A stretch of 64,000 bases of DNA from Sphingomonas sp. YR710. Lineage in GTDB: Bacteria > Pseudomonadota > Alphaproteobacteria > Sphingomonadales > Sphingomonadaceae. Each line of letters starts with the position of its first letter. The first letter of the stretch is position 1. Shown here piece by piece: positions 28,680 through 39,409 of this stretch. The position numbers were made by a program, and so were the translations under genes. The notes beneath the pieces are model-generated. The model saw nothing but the letters and a program-made list of their open reading frames with translations. It was not told the origin of the DNA and searched no databases. Location of the stretch: the NCBI RefSeq assembly GCF_900101455.1, contig NZ_FMZJ01000006.1:186001-250000 (forward strand), given 5' to 3'.

Positions 28680-29672
28680 ATGCGTCGTCTTTTGCCCTTT
28701 GCCCTGATCGTCCTGGCCAGCCCGGCCATGGCGCAGGATATCCAGCTGAACCCGATCTTCGGGACGCAGCTTCGCTATGAGCAATTCGCCGCCGATAAAT
28801 TGCTGGCTGGCGGCGATGCCATGCTGTTCCGCATGCGGCCGGGCGTTGCCCTGTCGACCGGCCCCTGGTCGTTACTGGCCGAAAGCGATGCGGCTCTGAC
28901 GGTGCGCCGTGCCAATCAGGCGGCGGCGACCGGCGCACGTCCGGGAACGCCGGAAGCCCTCCAGCTCAACCAGTTTCGCCTCCAATATCAAGGCCTGCCG
29001 GCCACCGTCGTCGCCGTCGGCCGCCAGCAGCTCGGCCTCGCCGATGCCAGCCTGACCGGAGATCGCGACGGCGAGCAGACATTCGACGCGGCCCGCATCG
29101 AATGGAAAGGCTTGCCAAACCTCACGGCCGACCTGGCTTATGCCTGGGCAAGCCGGAGCCTGTGGGCACGCGCGGACAATGGCGTACTCCCCGAAACGGT
29201 CAGCGGCGCGAATCTGTTCGCCAAGCTCGACTGGAAGAATCCGATCGGCACCTTCTCCGGCTATGCCTATCAGATCGATCAGCGCCGTGCCGCCAGCAGC
29301 GACTTCCGCTTCGTCAACCAGGTCTATGGTGCGCGCTTCAGCGGCAACCGACAGATCGGCGAGGATGTGAAGCTACACTATAGCCTTGGCTACATCCGAC
29401 AAAGTGGCTCGCTGACAACGCCGGCCGCCGGCGCACCGACCTTCTGGCAAATCGGCAGCGCGTTCGATCTGACCGAACTCTCCTCGACCCAGACCAGCTA
29501 CCGCCGCTTCGCCGCCAACGGCATCGCCCTGCGCAACGGCGACGAACTGAGCCTCGCCACCAGCGCGACCCGCGGCCGGGTAACGCTCGGCGCACGGTTC
29601 AGCAATTTCCGGCCGATCGATGCCGAACTGCCGGCGCAGGATCTGCGGCTATCGATGGGCGTCACCTTTTAG
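28680..29672 (+). CDS. Outer-membrane beta-barrel (porin-like) protein
   Basis: 330 residues. Signal peptide MRRLLPFALIVLASPAMAQ, then alternating hydrophobic beta strands (LSTGPWSLLAESDAALTV, FRLQYQGLPATVVAVGRQQL, GTFSGYAYQIDQRR, VKLHYSLGYIR) ending LRLSMGVTF; the terminal Phe is the BAM recognition residue. The VVAVGRQQLGLAD segment resembles alginate-export/OprD-like barrels. Substrate unknown. Divergent from argD, whose promoter lies about 90 bases away. Confidence 0.7.
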   Translation: MRRLLPFALIVLASPAMAQDIQLNPIFGTQLRYEQFAADKLLAGGDAMLFRMRPGVALSTGPWSLLAESDAALTVRRANQAAATGARPGTPEALQLNQFRLQYQGLPATVVAVGRQQLGLADASLTGDRDGEQTFDAARIEWKGLPNLTADLAYAWASRSLWARADNGVLPETVSGANLFAKLDWKNPIGTFSGYAYQIDQRRAASSDFRFVNQVYGARFSGNRQIGEDVKLHYSLGYIRQSGSLTTPAAGAPTFWQIGSAFDLTELSSTQTSYRRFAANGIALRNGDELSLATSATRGRVTLGARFSNFRPIDAELPAQDLRLSMGVTF

Positions 29673-29703
29673 ACGATAAGATATTGATTTATATATTTTA
29701 TCC

Positions 29704-29727
29704 ATCCTCCCCCGCCAGGGGGAGGAT
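29704..29727. terminator. Palindrome between convergent porin and LysR genes
   Basis: ATCCTCCCCC-gcca-GGGGGAGGAT forms a 10-bp stem about 30 bases after the porin stop. The same core occurs in the 10636-10783 element, so it may be a solo copy of that repeat acting as a bidirectional terminator. Confidence 0.5.
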
Positions 29728-29784
29728 CGAAAAGCGTCCGAGGGCGCCGCATAATCAAAACTTATTCTGGCACATATGGGCCGA

Positions 29785-30687
29785 TCAACCGGCCGGCCCG
29801 ATCGCTTCCGCCTGCCGCTCGATCTCCTCGACCAGCGCCCGCGCATGCCGGCTCAGATCGCCGAACCGTCGCGCGCAGATCGTCAGTCGCCGCTGGGTCC
29901 ACGGATCGGATAGAGGAATGATGGCAAGCCCGTCGCTGCGGCAGCGCTCGGCGGCGGCGAGCGGCAATATGCCGATGCCGATGCCCGCCTCGACCATCCG
30001 CGCGACCATGTCGAAGCTACGCAGCCGCACCCGATAAGTGATCCGCCGGCCGAGCCGCGCCGCCTGATCGGCGAGATGCCCGTGAAGCGCGCCGGCGCTC
30101 AGCCCCACGAACGGCTCCTCCACCACATCGGCAAACGCCACCGCCGTCCGCGCCGCCAGCGGGTGGTCGGCAGCGGCGATCAAAGTCAGCCGATCGGCGC
30201 ATAACGGGATCGTCTCCAGCCGCCCCATGTCGGCGCTGTCCGCCACCACGCCGAATTCGGCGCGTTCCTCGGCCACCGCGAGCACGATGTCCGCGCTCGT
30301 CTTTTCCTCCATGTCGATGTCGATATCGGGGTAGGCCGCCAGGAACCGGCTCAAGGCCGCCGGCAGCAGTTCGACCAGCGCCGCGGTGTTCGACAGCAGG
30401 CGAATCCCGCCCTTCAATCCGCTCGCATAAGCGCGCAAGTCACCGCGCATCCGCTCGGCCTGCGCCGTCATGATCCGCGCATGATGGAGCAGGGTCGTGC
30501 CGGCCGGCGTCGGCGTCACGCCGCGGCGTCCGCGCGAGAGCAGGGCCGTGCCCAGCATCGCCTCCATCCCGCTCACCCGTGCGCTCGCCGACGCAAGCGC
30601 GAGATGCGCCGCCTCGGCCCCCGCCGAAATGCTGCCCGCCTCGACGATCGCGACGAACAGGCGAAGGTCGGCAAGATCGAAGCGCAT
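29785..30687 (-). CDS. LysR-family transcriptional regulator
   Basis: 300 residues. The N-terminal HTH is typical (DLRLFVAIVEAGSISAGAEAAHLALASASARVSGME, given here as the family pattern; residues 5-45), then RGRRGVTPTPAGTTLLHHAR and a substrate-binding domain (GGIRLLSNTAALVELLP, IDMEEKTSADIVLAVA). It starts 13 bases from an inverted repeat likely to be its operator. The divergent neighbour is a SAM methyltransferase 165 bases away. Effector unknown. Confidence 0.88.
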   Translation of the reverse strand: MRFDLADLRLFVAIVEAGSISAGAEAAHLALASASARVSGMEAMLGTALLSRGRRGVTPTPAGTTLLHHARIMTAQAERMRGDLRAYASGLKGGIRLLSNTAALVELLPAALSRFLAAYPDIDIDMEEKTSADIVLAVAEERAEFGVVADSADMGRLETIPLCADRLTLIAAADHPLAARTAVAFADVVEEPFVGLSAGALHGHLADQAARLGRRITYRVRLRSFDMVARMVEAGIGIGILPLAAAERCRSDGLAIIPLSDPWTQRRLTICARRFGDLSRHARALVEEIERQAEAIGPAG

Positions 30688-30699
30688 CGGCGTTCCTTC

Positions 30700-30730
30700 G
30701 GATTATCCGATACCACAGGATAGATAATCC
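30700..30730. promoter_or_regulatory. Inverted repeat upstream of lysR gene
   Basis: GGATTATC (30700-30707) and GATAATCC (30723-30730) are perfect inverted copies; nested inside them TATCC (30704-30708) and GGATA (30718-30722) are also inverted. The position just upstream of the LysR start fits an autoregulatory LysR operator. Confidence 0.6.
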
Positions 30731-30852
30731 ACATTGTCCCGAAATCACCACCAAGGCAATCGCCACCGCATGAACATGCCGATCCGCCTCGCGGGCGCTG
30801 CCGCCATCACCGCCAGCGTCTTCTACCGCAGCTTTTCCTGAAGGCCCCCGCC

Positions 30853-31611
30853 ATGCAGACCCATGATGACGTCGTCGACCGCCAGTTCGGTCCCCGCGCG
30901 AACGCCTATGTTGCGAGCCCCACACATGCGGGCGGTCCGGATCTCGACAGGATCGAGACGATCGCTCGGGCTTTTCCCCATGCCAAAGTGCTCGATCTGG
31001 GCTGCGGCGGCGGCCATGTCGCTTATCGCGCCGCGCCGCATGTGGCGGAAGTGATCGCCTGCGACCTCTCTCCGCAAATGCTCAATGCTGTCGAAGCGGA
31101 GGCCACGCGGCGCGGAATCGGCAACCTGACGACCCGGCAGGCCGCCGCCGAAGCACTGCCCTTTGCGCATGCCAGCTTCGATCTGCTGCTGTGCCGCTTC
31201 ACCGCCCATCATTGGCACGATCTCGACGCCGGGCTGCGCGAGGCCCGGCGCGTGCTGAAGCCCGGCGGTCGCGCGGTCTTCAGCGATGTGGTGGCGCCCG
31301 CGCATCCCCTGCTCGACACCCATTTGCAGGCCGTCGAACTGTTGCGCGATACCAGTCACGTCCGCGATTACCGGATCGACGAATGGCAGGCGGCATTGGG
31401 CCGCGCGGGCTTCACGATCGACGCCGTCGCAACGCATCGGCTTGCGATGGAATTCGCGTCCTGGGTTGCCCGGATGCACACGCCGGAACCCCATATTATC
31501 GCGATCCGGGCGCTTCAGCGCGCGGCATCGGAGGGCGTGAAACGCGGCTTCGAGATTGCGGACGATGGCAGCTTCATGGTCGACGTCGCCTTGTTCGAGG
31601 CGCGGGCATGA
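30853..31611 (+). CDS. Class I SAM-dependent methyltransferase
   Basis: 252 residues. The UbiE/type 11 layout is clear: VVDRQFGPRANAYVASP, motif I VLDLGCGGGHVAYRAAP, LSPQMLNAVEAEA, then FDLLLCRFTAHHWHDLDAGL and VLKPGGRAVFSDVV. The FTAHHW segment in place of the usual acidic post-I motif is typical of this small family. Substrate unknown. Divergent from the LysR gene, whose operator is about 120 bases upstream; convergent with the ABC permease gene, 3 bases apart. Confidence 0.82.
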   Translation: MQTHDDVVDRQFGPRANAYVASPTHAGGPDLDRIETIARAFPHAKVLDLGCGGGHVAYRAAPHVAEVIACDLSPQMLNAVEAEATRRGIGNLTTRQAAAEALPFAHASFDLLLCRFTAHHWHDLDAGLREARRVLKPGGRAVFSDVVAPAHPLLDTHLQAVELLRDTSHVRDYRIDEWQAALGRAGFTIDAVATHRLAMEFASWVARMHTPEPHIIAIRALQRAASEGVKRGFEIADDGSFMVDVALFEARA

Positions 31612-31614
31612 TCC

Positions 31615-32442
31615 TCAGCTCTTGATCTTCCACCCGGCGGCGAACAATTTGTAGCTGACCGCCGCAAGCACGACGTTGACCACCAGCAGCACGATCGATC
31701 CGATCAGGATCGGCGAATCCGCCGATCCCAGGAAGCCGTAGCGGAAGCCCGAGATCACGTAGAAGAACGGATTGGCATGGCTGAACGCGCGGAAGCCGGC
31801 ATGCAGCTTCTCCACCGAATAGAAGGTACCCGACAACAGCGAAAGCGGCGCCACCACGAAATTGGTGATCGCGGCGGCATGATCGAACTTGTCCGCCCAG
31901 ATCGAGGTCAGCAGTCCCAGAAAGGCCAGCATCATCGACCCCGTGATCCCGAACCAGACGATCGCCCACAGATGAACGGGCATCACCTCGACGCCCGGCC
32001 AGAACAGCATCACCAGCCAGACGGCAAAGCCGACGCACACGGCGCGCGTCACCGCCGCACCGATCAGCGCGCCAATGACTTCGCCGGCCGACAGCGGCGG
32101 CATCAGATAGTCGATGATCGTTCCCTGCATCTTGCCGGACAGCAGCGAGAAGCTTCCATTGGCGAAAGCATTCTGCATCATGCCCATCATGATCAGGCCG
32201 GGTGCCACGAAGGTCGCGAACGGAACGCCAAGCACCAGATGGCTGCCACGATCCATCGCGACCGTGAAAATCACCAGATAAAGGAGGGTCGTGATCGCCG
32301 GTGCCCAGATCGTTTGCAGTTGCACCTTGAAGAAACGCCTGACCTCCTTCACATAGAGGGCGCGCATTCCCCCCCAGTTGATGAACGGGATCACCGGCAC
32401 GCCGGGGGCGGAGTATATGATATTTTTGGGCTGGTCGCTCAT
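31615..32442 (-). CDS. ABC-2 type transporter permease
   Basis: 275 residues from ATG 32442, six membrane segments. GMRALYVKEVRRFFKVQLQT is the family N terminus; YLMPPLSAGEVIGALIGAAVTRA and LSLLSGTFYSVEKLHAGFRA are typical of the YadH/Wzm-like ABC-2 permeases. No ATPase gene is adjacent, so its partner is elsewhere. Export substrate unknown. The open frame upstream to 33291 is antisense to gcrA and is rejected. Confidence 0.85.
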   Translation of the reverse strand: MSDQPKNIIYSAPGVPVIPFINWGGMRALYVKEVRRFFKVQLQTIWAPAITTLLYLVIFTVAMDRGSHLVLGVPFATFVAPGLIMMGMMQNAFANGSFSLLSGKMQGTIIDYLMPPLSAGEVIGALIGAAVTRAVCVGFAVWLVMLFWPGVEVMPVHLWAIVWFGITGSMMLAFLGLLTSIWADKFDHAAAITNFVVAPLSLLSGTFYSVEKLHAGFRAFSHANPFFYVISGFRYGFLGSADSPILIGSIVLLVVNVVLAAVSYKLFAAGWKIKS

Positions 32443-32505
32443 GGGCTCTTCGCCTATCGGCTCACCGGCCCGCTCGCAAGATGCGGGCGAAGCCGAGGAA
32501 TGAAT

Positions 32506-33183
32506 ATGTCTTGGACGGACGAACGGATCGATCAGCTCAAGCAGCTCTGGGGTCAGGGCATGACGGCGAGCCAGATCGCCGACGAACTGGGCGGCGTCAG
32601 CCGCAATGCCGTGATCGGCAAGGCGCACCGCCTCGGGCTTGAAGCGCGCCCGTCGCCGGTCAAGGGTGGCGAACATGCGGTAGCCAGCGCAGCGCCCGCC
32701 GCGCCCCCTGCCCCTGCGCCCGTTGCCGAACGCCCCGTACCCGTGGCCGCGCCGGTTCCGCCAAAACCTGTCGTTACGGCGGCTCCTGTCGAGCCGACCC
32801 CGCCACCGCCCGCCCCCGTCGTCGCGGCACCGCCACCGCCGCCCCAGCCGATGATCCGCTCGATCGGACCCGGCGGCTTCCAGCGCCAGACCCCGGGCGA
32901 GCAGTCCGCTCCGATCACGCCGGCTCCGCCGCGCCGGCTGGTGCCCGCCAAGCCCTCGGCGGACATGGCCGACAAGACGAGCCTCCTCGATCTCAACGAT
33001 CGCATCTGCAAATGGCCGCTCGGCCATCCGGGCGAGCCCGATTTCCATTTCTGCGGCCAGCCGATCAATCCGGGCTTTCCCTATTGCCTCAACCATTGCT
33101 CGGTGGCGTACCAGGCGCAGCTCCCGCGCCGCGATCGCCGTCCGCCGCCGCCTCTGCCCTTCGGCGGCCCGCGGGTCCGCTGA
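32506..33183 (+). CDS. gcrA: Cell-cycle regulator GcrA
   Basis: 225 residues from ATG 32506 (GAGGA 7 bases upstream); starting MSWTDERIDQLKQLW, the hallmark of GcrA. The N-terminal helix-turn-helix (GMTASQIADELGGVSRNAVI) binds methylated GANTC promoters; the C-terminal domain (DRICKWPLGHPGEPDFHFCG, then PYCLNHCSVAYQ) contacts sigma-70. The Ala/Pro-rich linker (about 70-160) makes it longer than the roughly 170 residues usual in Caulobacter. Divergent from the ABC permease gene. Confidence 0.93.
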   Translation: MSWTDERIDQLKQLWGQGMTASQIADELGGVSRNAVIGKAHRLGLEARPSPVKGGEHAVASAAPAAPPAPAPVAERPVPVAAPVPPKPVVTAAPVEPTPPPPAPVVAAPPPPPQPMIRSIGPGGFQRQTPGEQSAPITPAPPRRLVPAKPSADMADKTSLLDLNDRICKWPLGHPGEPDFHFCGQPINPGFPYCLNHCSVAYQAQLPRRDRRPPPPLPFGGPRVR

Positions 33184-33188
33184 CCGCC

Positions 33189-33491
33189 ATGCGTCGGCTC
33201 GCGTTGATCGGCCTGCTGCTCGCCAGCAGTGCCTGCGCGAAACCGCTCGGCAAACCCGGCACCGCTTTGGCACCACCCGCCGATCTGGCACCGAGCTGCA
33301 GCGCGGCCTCGGCGCAATCGTTCGTCGGGAAGGTCGGCGATGAAGTCATCGAGGCTGCGCGCAAGGCCGCCGATGCCGATCTGGTGCGCGTGATCAGGCC
33401 AGGCATGGCCGTGACGATGGACTTTCGCGGCGACCGGCTGAATTTGAAGCTGGACGACACTGGCAAGATCGTGGCGGTGACCTGCGGCTAG
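33189..33491 (+). CDS. Proteinase inhibitor I78 family lipoprotein
   Basis: 100 residues. A signal peptide with a possible lipobox (LLLASSAC, Cys 16) is followed by the I78 pattern: CSAASAQSFVGK, EAARKAADADLVRVIRPGMAVT, MDFRGDRLNL and DDTGKIVAVTCG with the second Cys. Such small proteins inhibit serine peptidases in the periplasm. It begins 5 bases after gcrA and may be co-transcribed. A trypsin-like protease is encoded at 52922-53869, though a link is only speculative. Confidence 0.8.
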   Translation: MRRLALIGLLLASSACAKPLGKPGTALAPPADLAPSCSAASAQSFVGKVGDEVIEAARKAADADLVRVIRPGMAVTMDFRGDRLNLKLDDTGKIVAVTCG

Positions 33492-35658
<2,167 letters not shown>

Positions 35659-35766
35659 CGAAGGCTTTCGACCCCTTCAACGAGAAAGCTGGCCCCGCAT
35701 TGCAACTCCGCCGCGTGTTCCGTGTTTCGTTCAGGGAATGTTCGCCAGAGCCAGCTGAGGGATCCA

Positions 35767-36609
35767 ATGCTGATTTTCCGTCGGGCGGTCGACGTCGCCT
35801 TCGGCGCCAGAGCCGGACCAGTCATCCCGGACGGGGCCGTCGACGAACGCTGGTTCGCCAGCCAGGTCTGCCGCAATTGCGGCGATTCGCTCACCACTCC
35901 CTATTGCGGGGCCTGCGGCCAGAAGGCAGCGAAGCGGCTCGCCTGGCGCGACATCGGCAGGGAAAGCTGGGATCGGCTTCGACTGTTCGAATTCCGGTCG
36001 GTTGGAACGCTTGCCCGTCTGATCGTCTCGCCGGGCCGCATTGCCCGCGAATATGTGCTCGGCCGGCGCCGTTCGCATATGCACCCGCTGAAGCTGCTGG
36101 TCGCCCTTGTGGCCGTGCTGGTGCTCATGCTCGCCGCCAACCGCTATTTCATCCAATATGGCTTCTCCGGGCGCAATGGCGACGTCGATCGCATGGCCGA
36201 ACGGGTGATCGCTTATGCGAACTGGAGCTTCTCGCTCGGCATTTTCTCTATTTTCCTGGGATCGTGGATCATATTCCGGCAACGGCTCGGCTATAATTTC
36301 ATCGAGCACATAGTCTTGGCGCTCTATTGCCAGAATATCATCCTCGGGCTGATCATAATCAATCTCCTGCCGACATTGATCTGGAACGATCCGGAATTCA
36401 TCGGTTGGCATAAGATGGCATCGCAATATTATGTCCCTGCCATAAAAATCCTGATCGTCGGCATTGCGTACAAACAATTCTTTCTGCTGGCGTTGAAGTC
36501 GGATTGGCCCAGGCTGGCCTCGGCCTGTCTTATCTATGCGGGATCGGCATGGATACTCTTGCGTATCTATGCGTCGGCCATCCTGTGGCTGGTCAGTCGG
36601 TCAGGGTGA
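35767..36609 (+). CDS. DUF3667 membrane protein with N-terminal zinc ribbon
   Basis: 280 residues from ATG 35767. Two Cys pairs CRNCGDSLTTPYCGACGQK (about residues 35-53) form a zinc ribbon, then a conserved TLARLIVSPGRIAREYVLGRR segment and several membrane helices, matching DUF3667. A ribosome site GAGGG lies just upstream. It precedes the metalloprotease-TPM lipoprotein gene by 9 bases and is probably co-transcribed with it. Role unknown. Confidence 0.8.
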   Translation: MLIFRRAVDVAFGARAGPVIPDGAVDERWFASQVCRNCGDSLTTPYCGACGQKAAKRLAWRDIGRESWDRLRLFEFRSVGTLARLIVSPGRIAREYVLGRRRSHMHPLKLLVALVAVLVLMLAANRYFIQYGFSGRNGDVDRMAERVIAYANWSFSLGIFSIFLGSWIIFRQRLGYNFIEHIVLALYCQNIILGLIIINLLPTLIWNDPEFIGWHKMASQYYVPAIKILIVGIAYKQFFLLALKSDWPRLASACLIYAGSAWILLRIYASAILWLVSRSG

Positions 36610-36618
36610 GGAGGCGAT

Positions 36619-38223
36619 ATGCAATGGACATCCATGGCTCCGGCCGCAACGGCATTGGCGCTATTGCTGCTGCCGGGCTGCCACTCGAAGAGCGATCAGG
36701 CCGCGACCGCCTTATCGGGGTCGGACAAAGTCGAAGCCATCGCCTCGACACTGCAGGCCTGCTCGTACGATGGCAAGCCTGTCACTGCCGACGCCACCTC
36801 GCTGGCAGGCAACGCGCCTGACGAATGTTCGGCAGCCGTGCATCGAATCATGGGTTTTACCGGCCTTCCTGCCAATTTCATCGTCGTCTCTGGGCCGGTC
36901 GACAATGCGGCGGCGGTTATTCTTCTCGATCAGAATCGGGTCCCCCGGCGGGTCATAGCATTCAACCCGAAATTCATGTCGACGGCCGAAGCCGAGGTCG
37001 GCGGCAATCCGTGGGGGCCGATCAGCATCATGGCGCATGAGATCGCCCACCATCTGTCCGGTCACACAATTACGCCCGGCGGAAGCCGCCCGGAAATTGA
37101 ACTGGAGGCTGACAAGTTCAGCGGCTTCATTCTCCAGAAGATGGGGGCGCCGCTCAGTTCCGCGACGCAGATGATCCTGACCGTTGGGGCCGATCACGGC
37201 ACGCCTACCCACCCCGACAAGCAGCACCGCGCAGATGCGATCCGGCAGGGCTGGATCGAATCCTGCCAGCAGTCGGGCGGTAGCCACTGCGGCGATGCCG
37301 GCGCAGTACCGGTCACCCCATCATCGGCAATCCCGGGCATGGATATGGCTTCCGGCGCGATCAGGGCATTGCCCGCACCGGGGTCGATCCCCTTCAAATA
37401 TGGCCATTTCGTGGTCGATGAAACCGGCAAGCTCGATCCCGTGCGAACCAGGGCGATGGAGGCGAAACTCTATGCATTGGCCAAGGATGTTGGCGTCGAA
37501 TTCTCAATTCTCGTCGTGAACGATCTGCACGGCATGTCGGCCAGCGAATATGCCTGGGCGATGATGCGGCAATTGCGTGTCGGCAAGCTCGACGTCGGCA
37601 ACGGCGCAGTCGTGGTCGTTGCTCCCCGCCAGAGGCAAGCCGCTGTCGCCTTCGGCCCCGGTCTCGCCAAGGAGGCGGAATTTTCCAAGCCCGATACCCA
37701 GCTGCTCAACTGGATCGATACCGCCTGGCACTATTGCGATGACGGCGACGGGTGCCAGGGCTGGACCGACAACCTCTTCAACATCTTCTCCTTCACCCTG
37801 TCGAACGCCAGCCACACCCGATGGACGATCCAATATCCAACGCTGGGGCAGCTGCTCGACCATTATCACCAGGTAGAGGCCGATCGGCTACGGACCAAAA
37901 GGCCGTTCAATCCCGAAACCGATCAGCCGCTGGGCAGCCTGCTGCGGGTCAGCGGACGCATCACCAGCCTCGGTCCGCCCACCGGGATCGGCTCGGCCAA
38001 CAGCCGTATCCTCGGCGGCGAACTCGGCTATACTGCCGTCAGCATGAAGACGGACGATGGCTATCCGGTGATCCTCTATGTATCGCCGCGGATTGCGGGA
38101 TTGATGCCTTCCGGCAAGCTCAGGGCAGGCCAACATTATACGGTGGTGGGGCGCCTCCAGCAAACCGGCGACCGCAACCGGCAAGCATCGGCACTCTGGC
38201 TTTTCAGCTACGATCCGATCTGA
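36619..38223 (+). CDS. Lipoprotein with HExxH metalloprotease-like and TPM domains
   Basis: 534 residues. A lipobox LLLLPGC puts the lipidated Cys at 21. The first domain carries a zinc motif AHEIAHHLSGH (His140, Glu141, His144) and a downstream ELEADKFSGF that fits an E-x3-D third-ligand segment of M48-like peptidases. The second domain (about 255-350; GHFVVDETGKLDP, FSILVVNDLHGMSASEYAW, NGAVVVVAPRQRQAAVAFG) is a TPM domain as in TPM_phosphatase proteins. The rest (from about 400) is a small-ligand-like beta region. I do not know another named protein with this order. Confidence 0.65.
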   Translation: MQWTSMAPAATALALLLLPGCHSKSDQAATALSGSDKVEAIASTLQACSYDGKPVTADATSLAGNAPDECSAAVHRIMGFTGLPANFIVVSGPVDNAAAVILLDQNRVPRRVIAFNPKFMSTAEAEVGGNPWGPISIMAHEIAHHLSGHTITPGGSRPEIELEADKFSGFILQKMGAPLSSATQMILTVGADHGTPTHPDKQHRADAIRQGWIESCQQSGGSHCGDAGAVPVTPSSAIPGMDMASGAIRALPAPGSIPFKYGHFVVDETGKLDPVRTRAMEAKLYALAKDVGVEFSILVVNDLHGMSASEYAWAMMRQLRVGKLDVGNGAVVVVAPRQRQAAVAFGPGLAKEAEFSKPDTQLLNWIDTAWHYCDDGDGCQGWTDNLFNIFSFTLSNASHTRWTIQYPTLGQLLDHYHQVEADRLRTKRPFNPETDQPLGSLLRVSGRITSLGPPTGIGSANSRILGGELGYTAVSMKTDDGYPVILYVSPRIAGLMPSGKLRAGQHYTVVGRLQQTGDRNRQASALWLFSYDPI

Positions 38224-38322
38224 TCGCCCCGCGAAGACGCACCCCTCTTGCATTTCGTTGCGGATGGGACACAAACGGTCGGTAGCACGTTCATCCGGCT
38301 GAAGAGAGACCCGCACGAGCCG

Positions 38323-39384
38323 ATGACCGCCCATATCCACGCCATCGGCACCGCCGTTCCTACCCACGACATCCACGCGGCGTTCATTGCCTGGGCCACG
38401 CCGCGCATCGCCGACGATCGCGAGCGCAAGCTATTCGCGCGGATGGCCGGGCGATCGGGGATTACGCACCGCTGGTCGGTGCTGCCGAAATCGGCAGGCG
38501 GCGGATCGCCAGTCGATGCCGGAGGATTCTATCACGACCGGCTTCCCCCCACGTCGGAACGAATGGCGGCCTATGCCGTCGACGCCCCCGCGCTGGCGCT
38601 AGAGGCGATCGCCGCGCTGGCCAGGCAGGTTGCGATCGATCGCATCACCCATCTGGTGGTCGCCAGTTGCACCGGTTTCGTTGCGCCCGGCATCGACCAG
38701 ATCATCGCGGCAGAACTCGGGTTGGGCGGCGACGTCGAACGCACCCTCGTCGGCTTCATGGGCTGCTATGCGGCCGTCGCCGCGCTCCGCGTCGCGCATT
38801 ATATCGCCGGCTCCGATCCTGCTGCGCGCGTGCTGGTCGTTACCGTCGAACTATCGACGCTCCACTTGCAGGATGCGCGCGAAATCGAGCCGCTGCTGGC
38901 AATGCTTCAGTTCGCCGATGGTGCCGCGGCCGCGCTCGTCAGTGCCCGACCGCAGGGACTTGCGATCGAACGCTTCTTCGCCGCGACCCTGCCCGATAGC
39001 GCCGACCTGATCCGCTGGACGATCGGCGATCAGGGTTTCGCGATGCACCTGTCGGGCGAAGTGCCCGCTCGCATCGGCACGGCACTGGCCGACTCCCGCT
39101 TCCGGGAACGGCTGTTTGGCGGCCGGTCGCCGGCGGACATTCGCGGCTGGGCAGTCCATGCGGGTGGACGATCGATCCTTGATGCGGTCGAACACGCGCT
39201 CGCTCTGCCCGATCCCGCGCTTGCCGCATCGCGCGACGTGCTCGAACGGTTCGGCAATATGTCCTCATCGACATTGATGTTCGTGCTCGATGCGCTGATG
39301 GCTCAGCCCGACATGGAAGATGGCATCGCCATCGCCTTCGGCCCGGGCCTCGCCGCCGAGGGTTTCGCACTGCGCCGGATATGA
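38323..39384 (+). CDS. Type III polyketide synthase (chalcone synthase-like)
   Basis: 353 residues from ATG 38323. The thiolase fold shows the catalytic Cys in LVVASCTGFVAPGID (Cys116), the His in WAVHAGGRSILDAVE and the Asn in FGNMSSSTLMFVLDAL. Bacterial members condense malonyl-CoA on an acyl starter to make alkylpyrones, alkylresorcinols or phloroglucinols. The next gene, a FAD oxidoreductase, begins 25 bases downstream. An open extension to 38248 is not needed. Confidence 0.9.
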   Translation: MTAHIHAIGTAVPTHDIHAAFIAWATPRIADDRERKLFARMAGRSGITHRWSVLPKSAGGGSPVDAGGFYHDRLPPTSERMAAYAVDAPALALEAIAALARQVAIDRITHLVVASCTGFVAPGIDQIIAAELGLGGDVERTLVGFMGCYAAVAALRVAHYIAGSDPAARVLVVTVELSTLHLQDAREIEPLLAMLQFADGAAAALVSARPQGLAIERFFAATLPDSADLIRWTIGDQGFAMHLSGEVPARIGTALADSRFRERLFGGRSPADIRGWAVHAGGRSILDAVEHALALPDPALAASRDVLERFGNMSSSTLMFVLDALMAQPDMEDGIAIAFGPGLAAEGFALRRI

Positions 39385-39409
39385 TCCGGCAGCACCCACC
39401 GCACCGCGC

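Noticed and set aside
31777-33183. A 468-codon plus-strand frame extending gcrA upstream
   Set aside because: The first 240 codons are antisense to the ABC permease; GcrA begins with the conserved MSWTDER at 32506 and has a ribosome site there.
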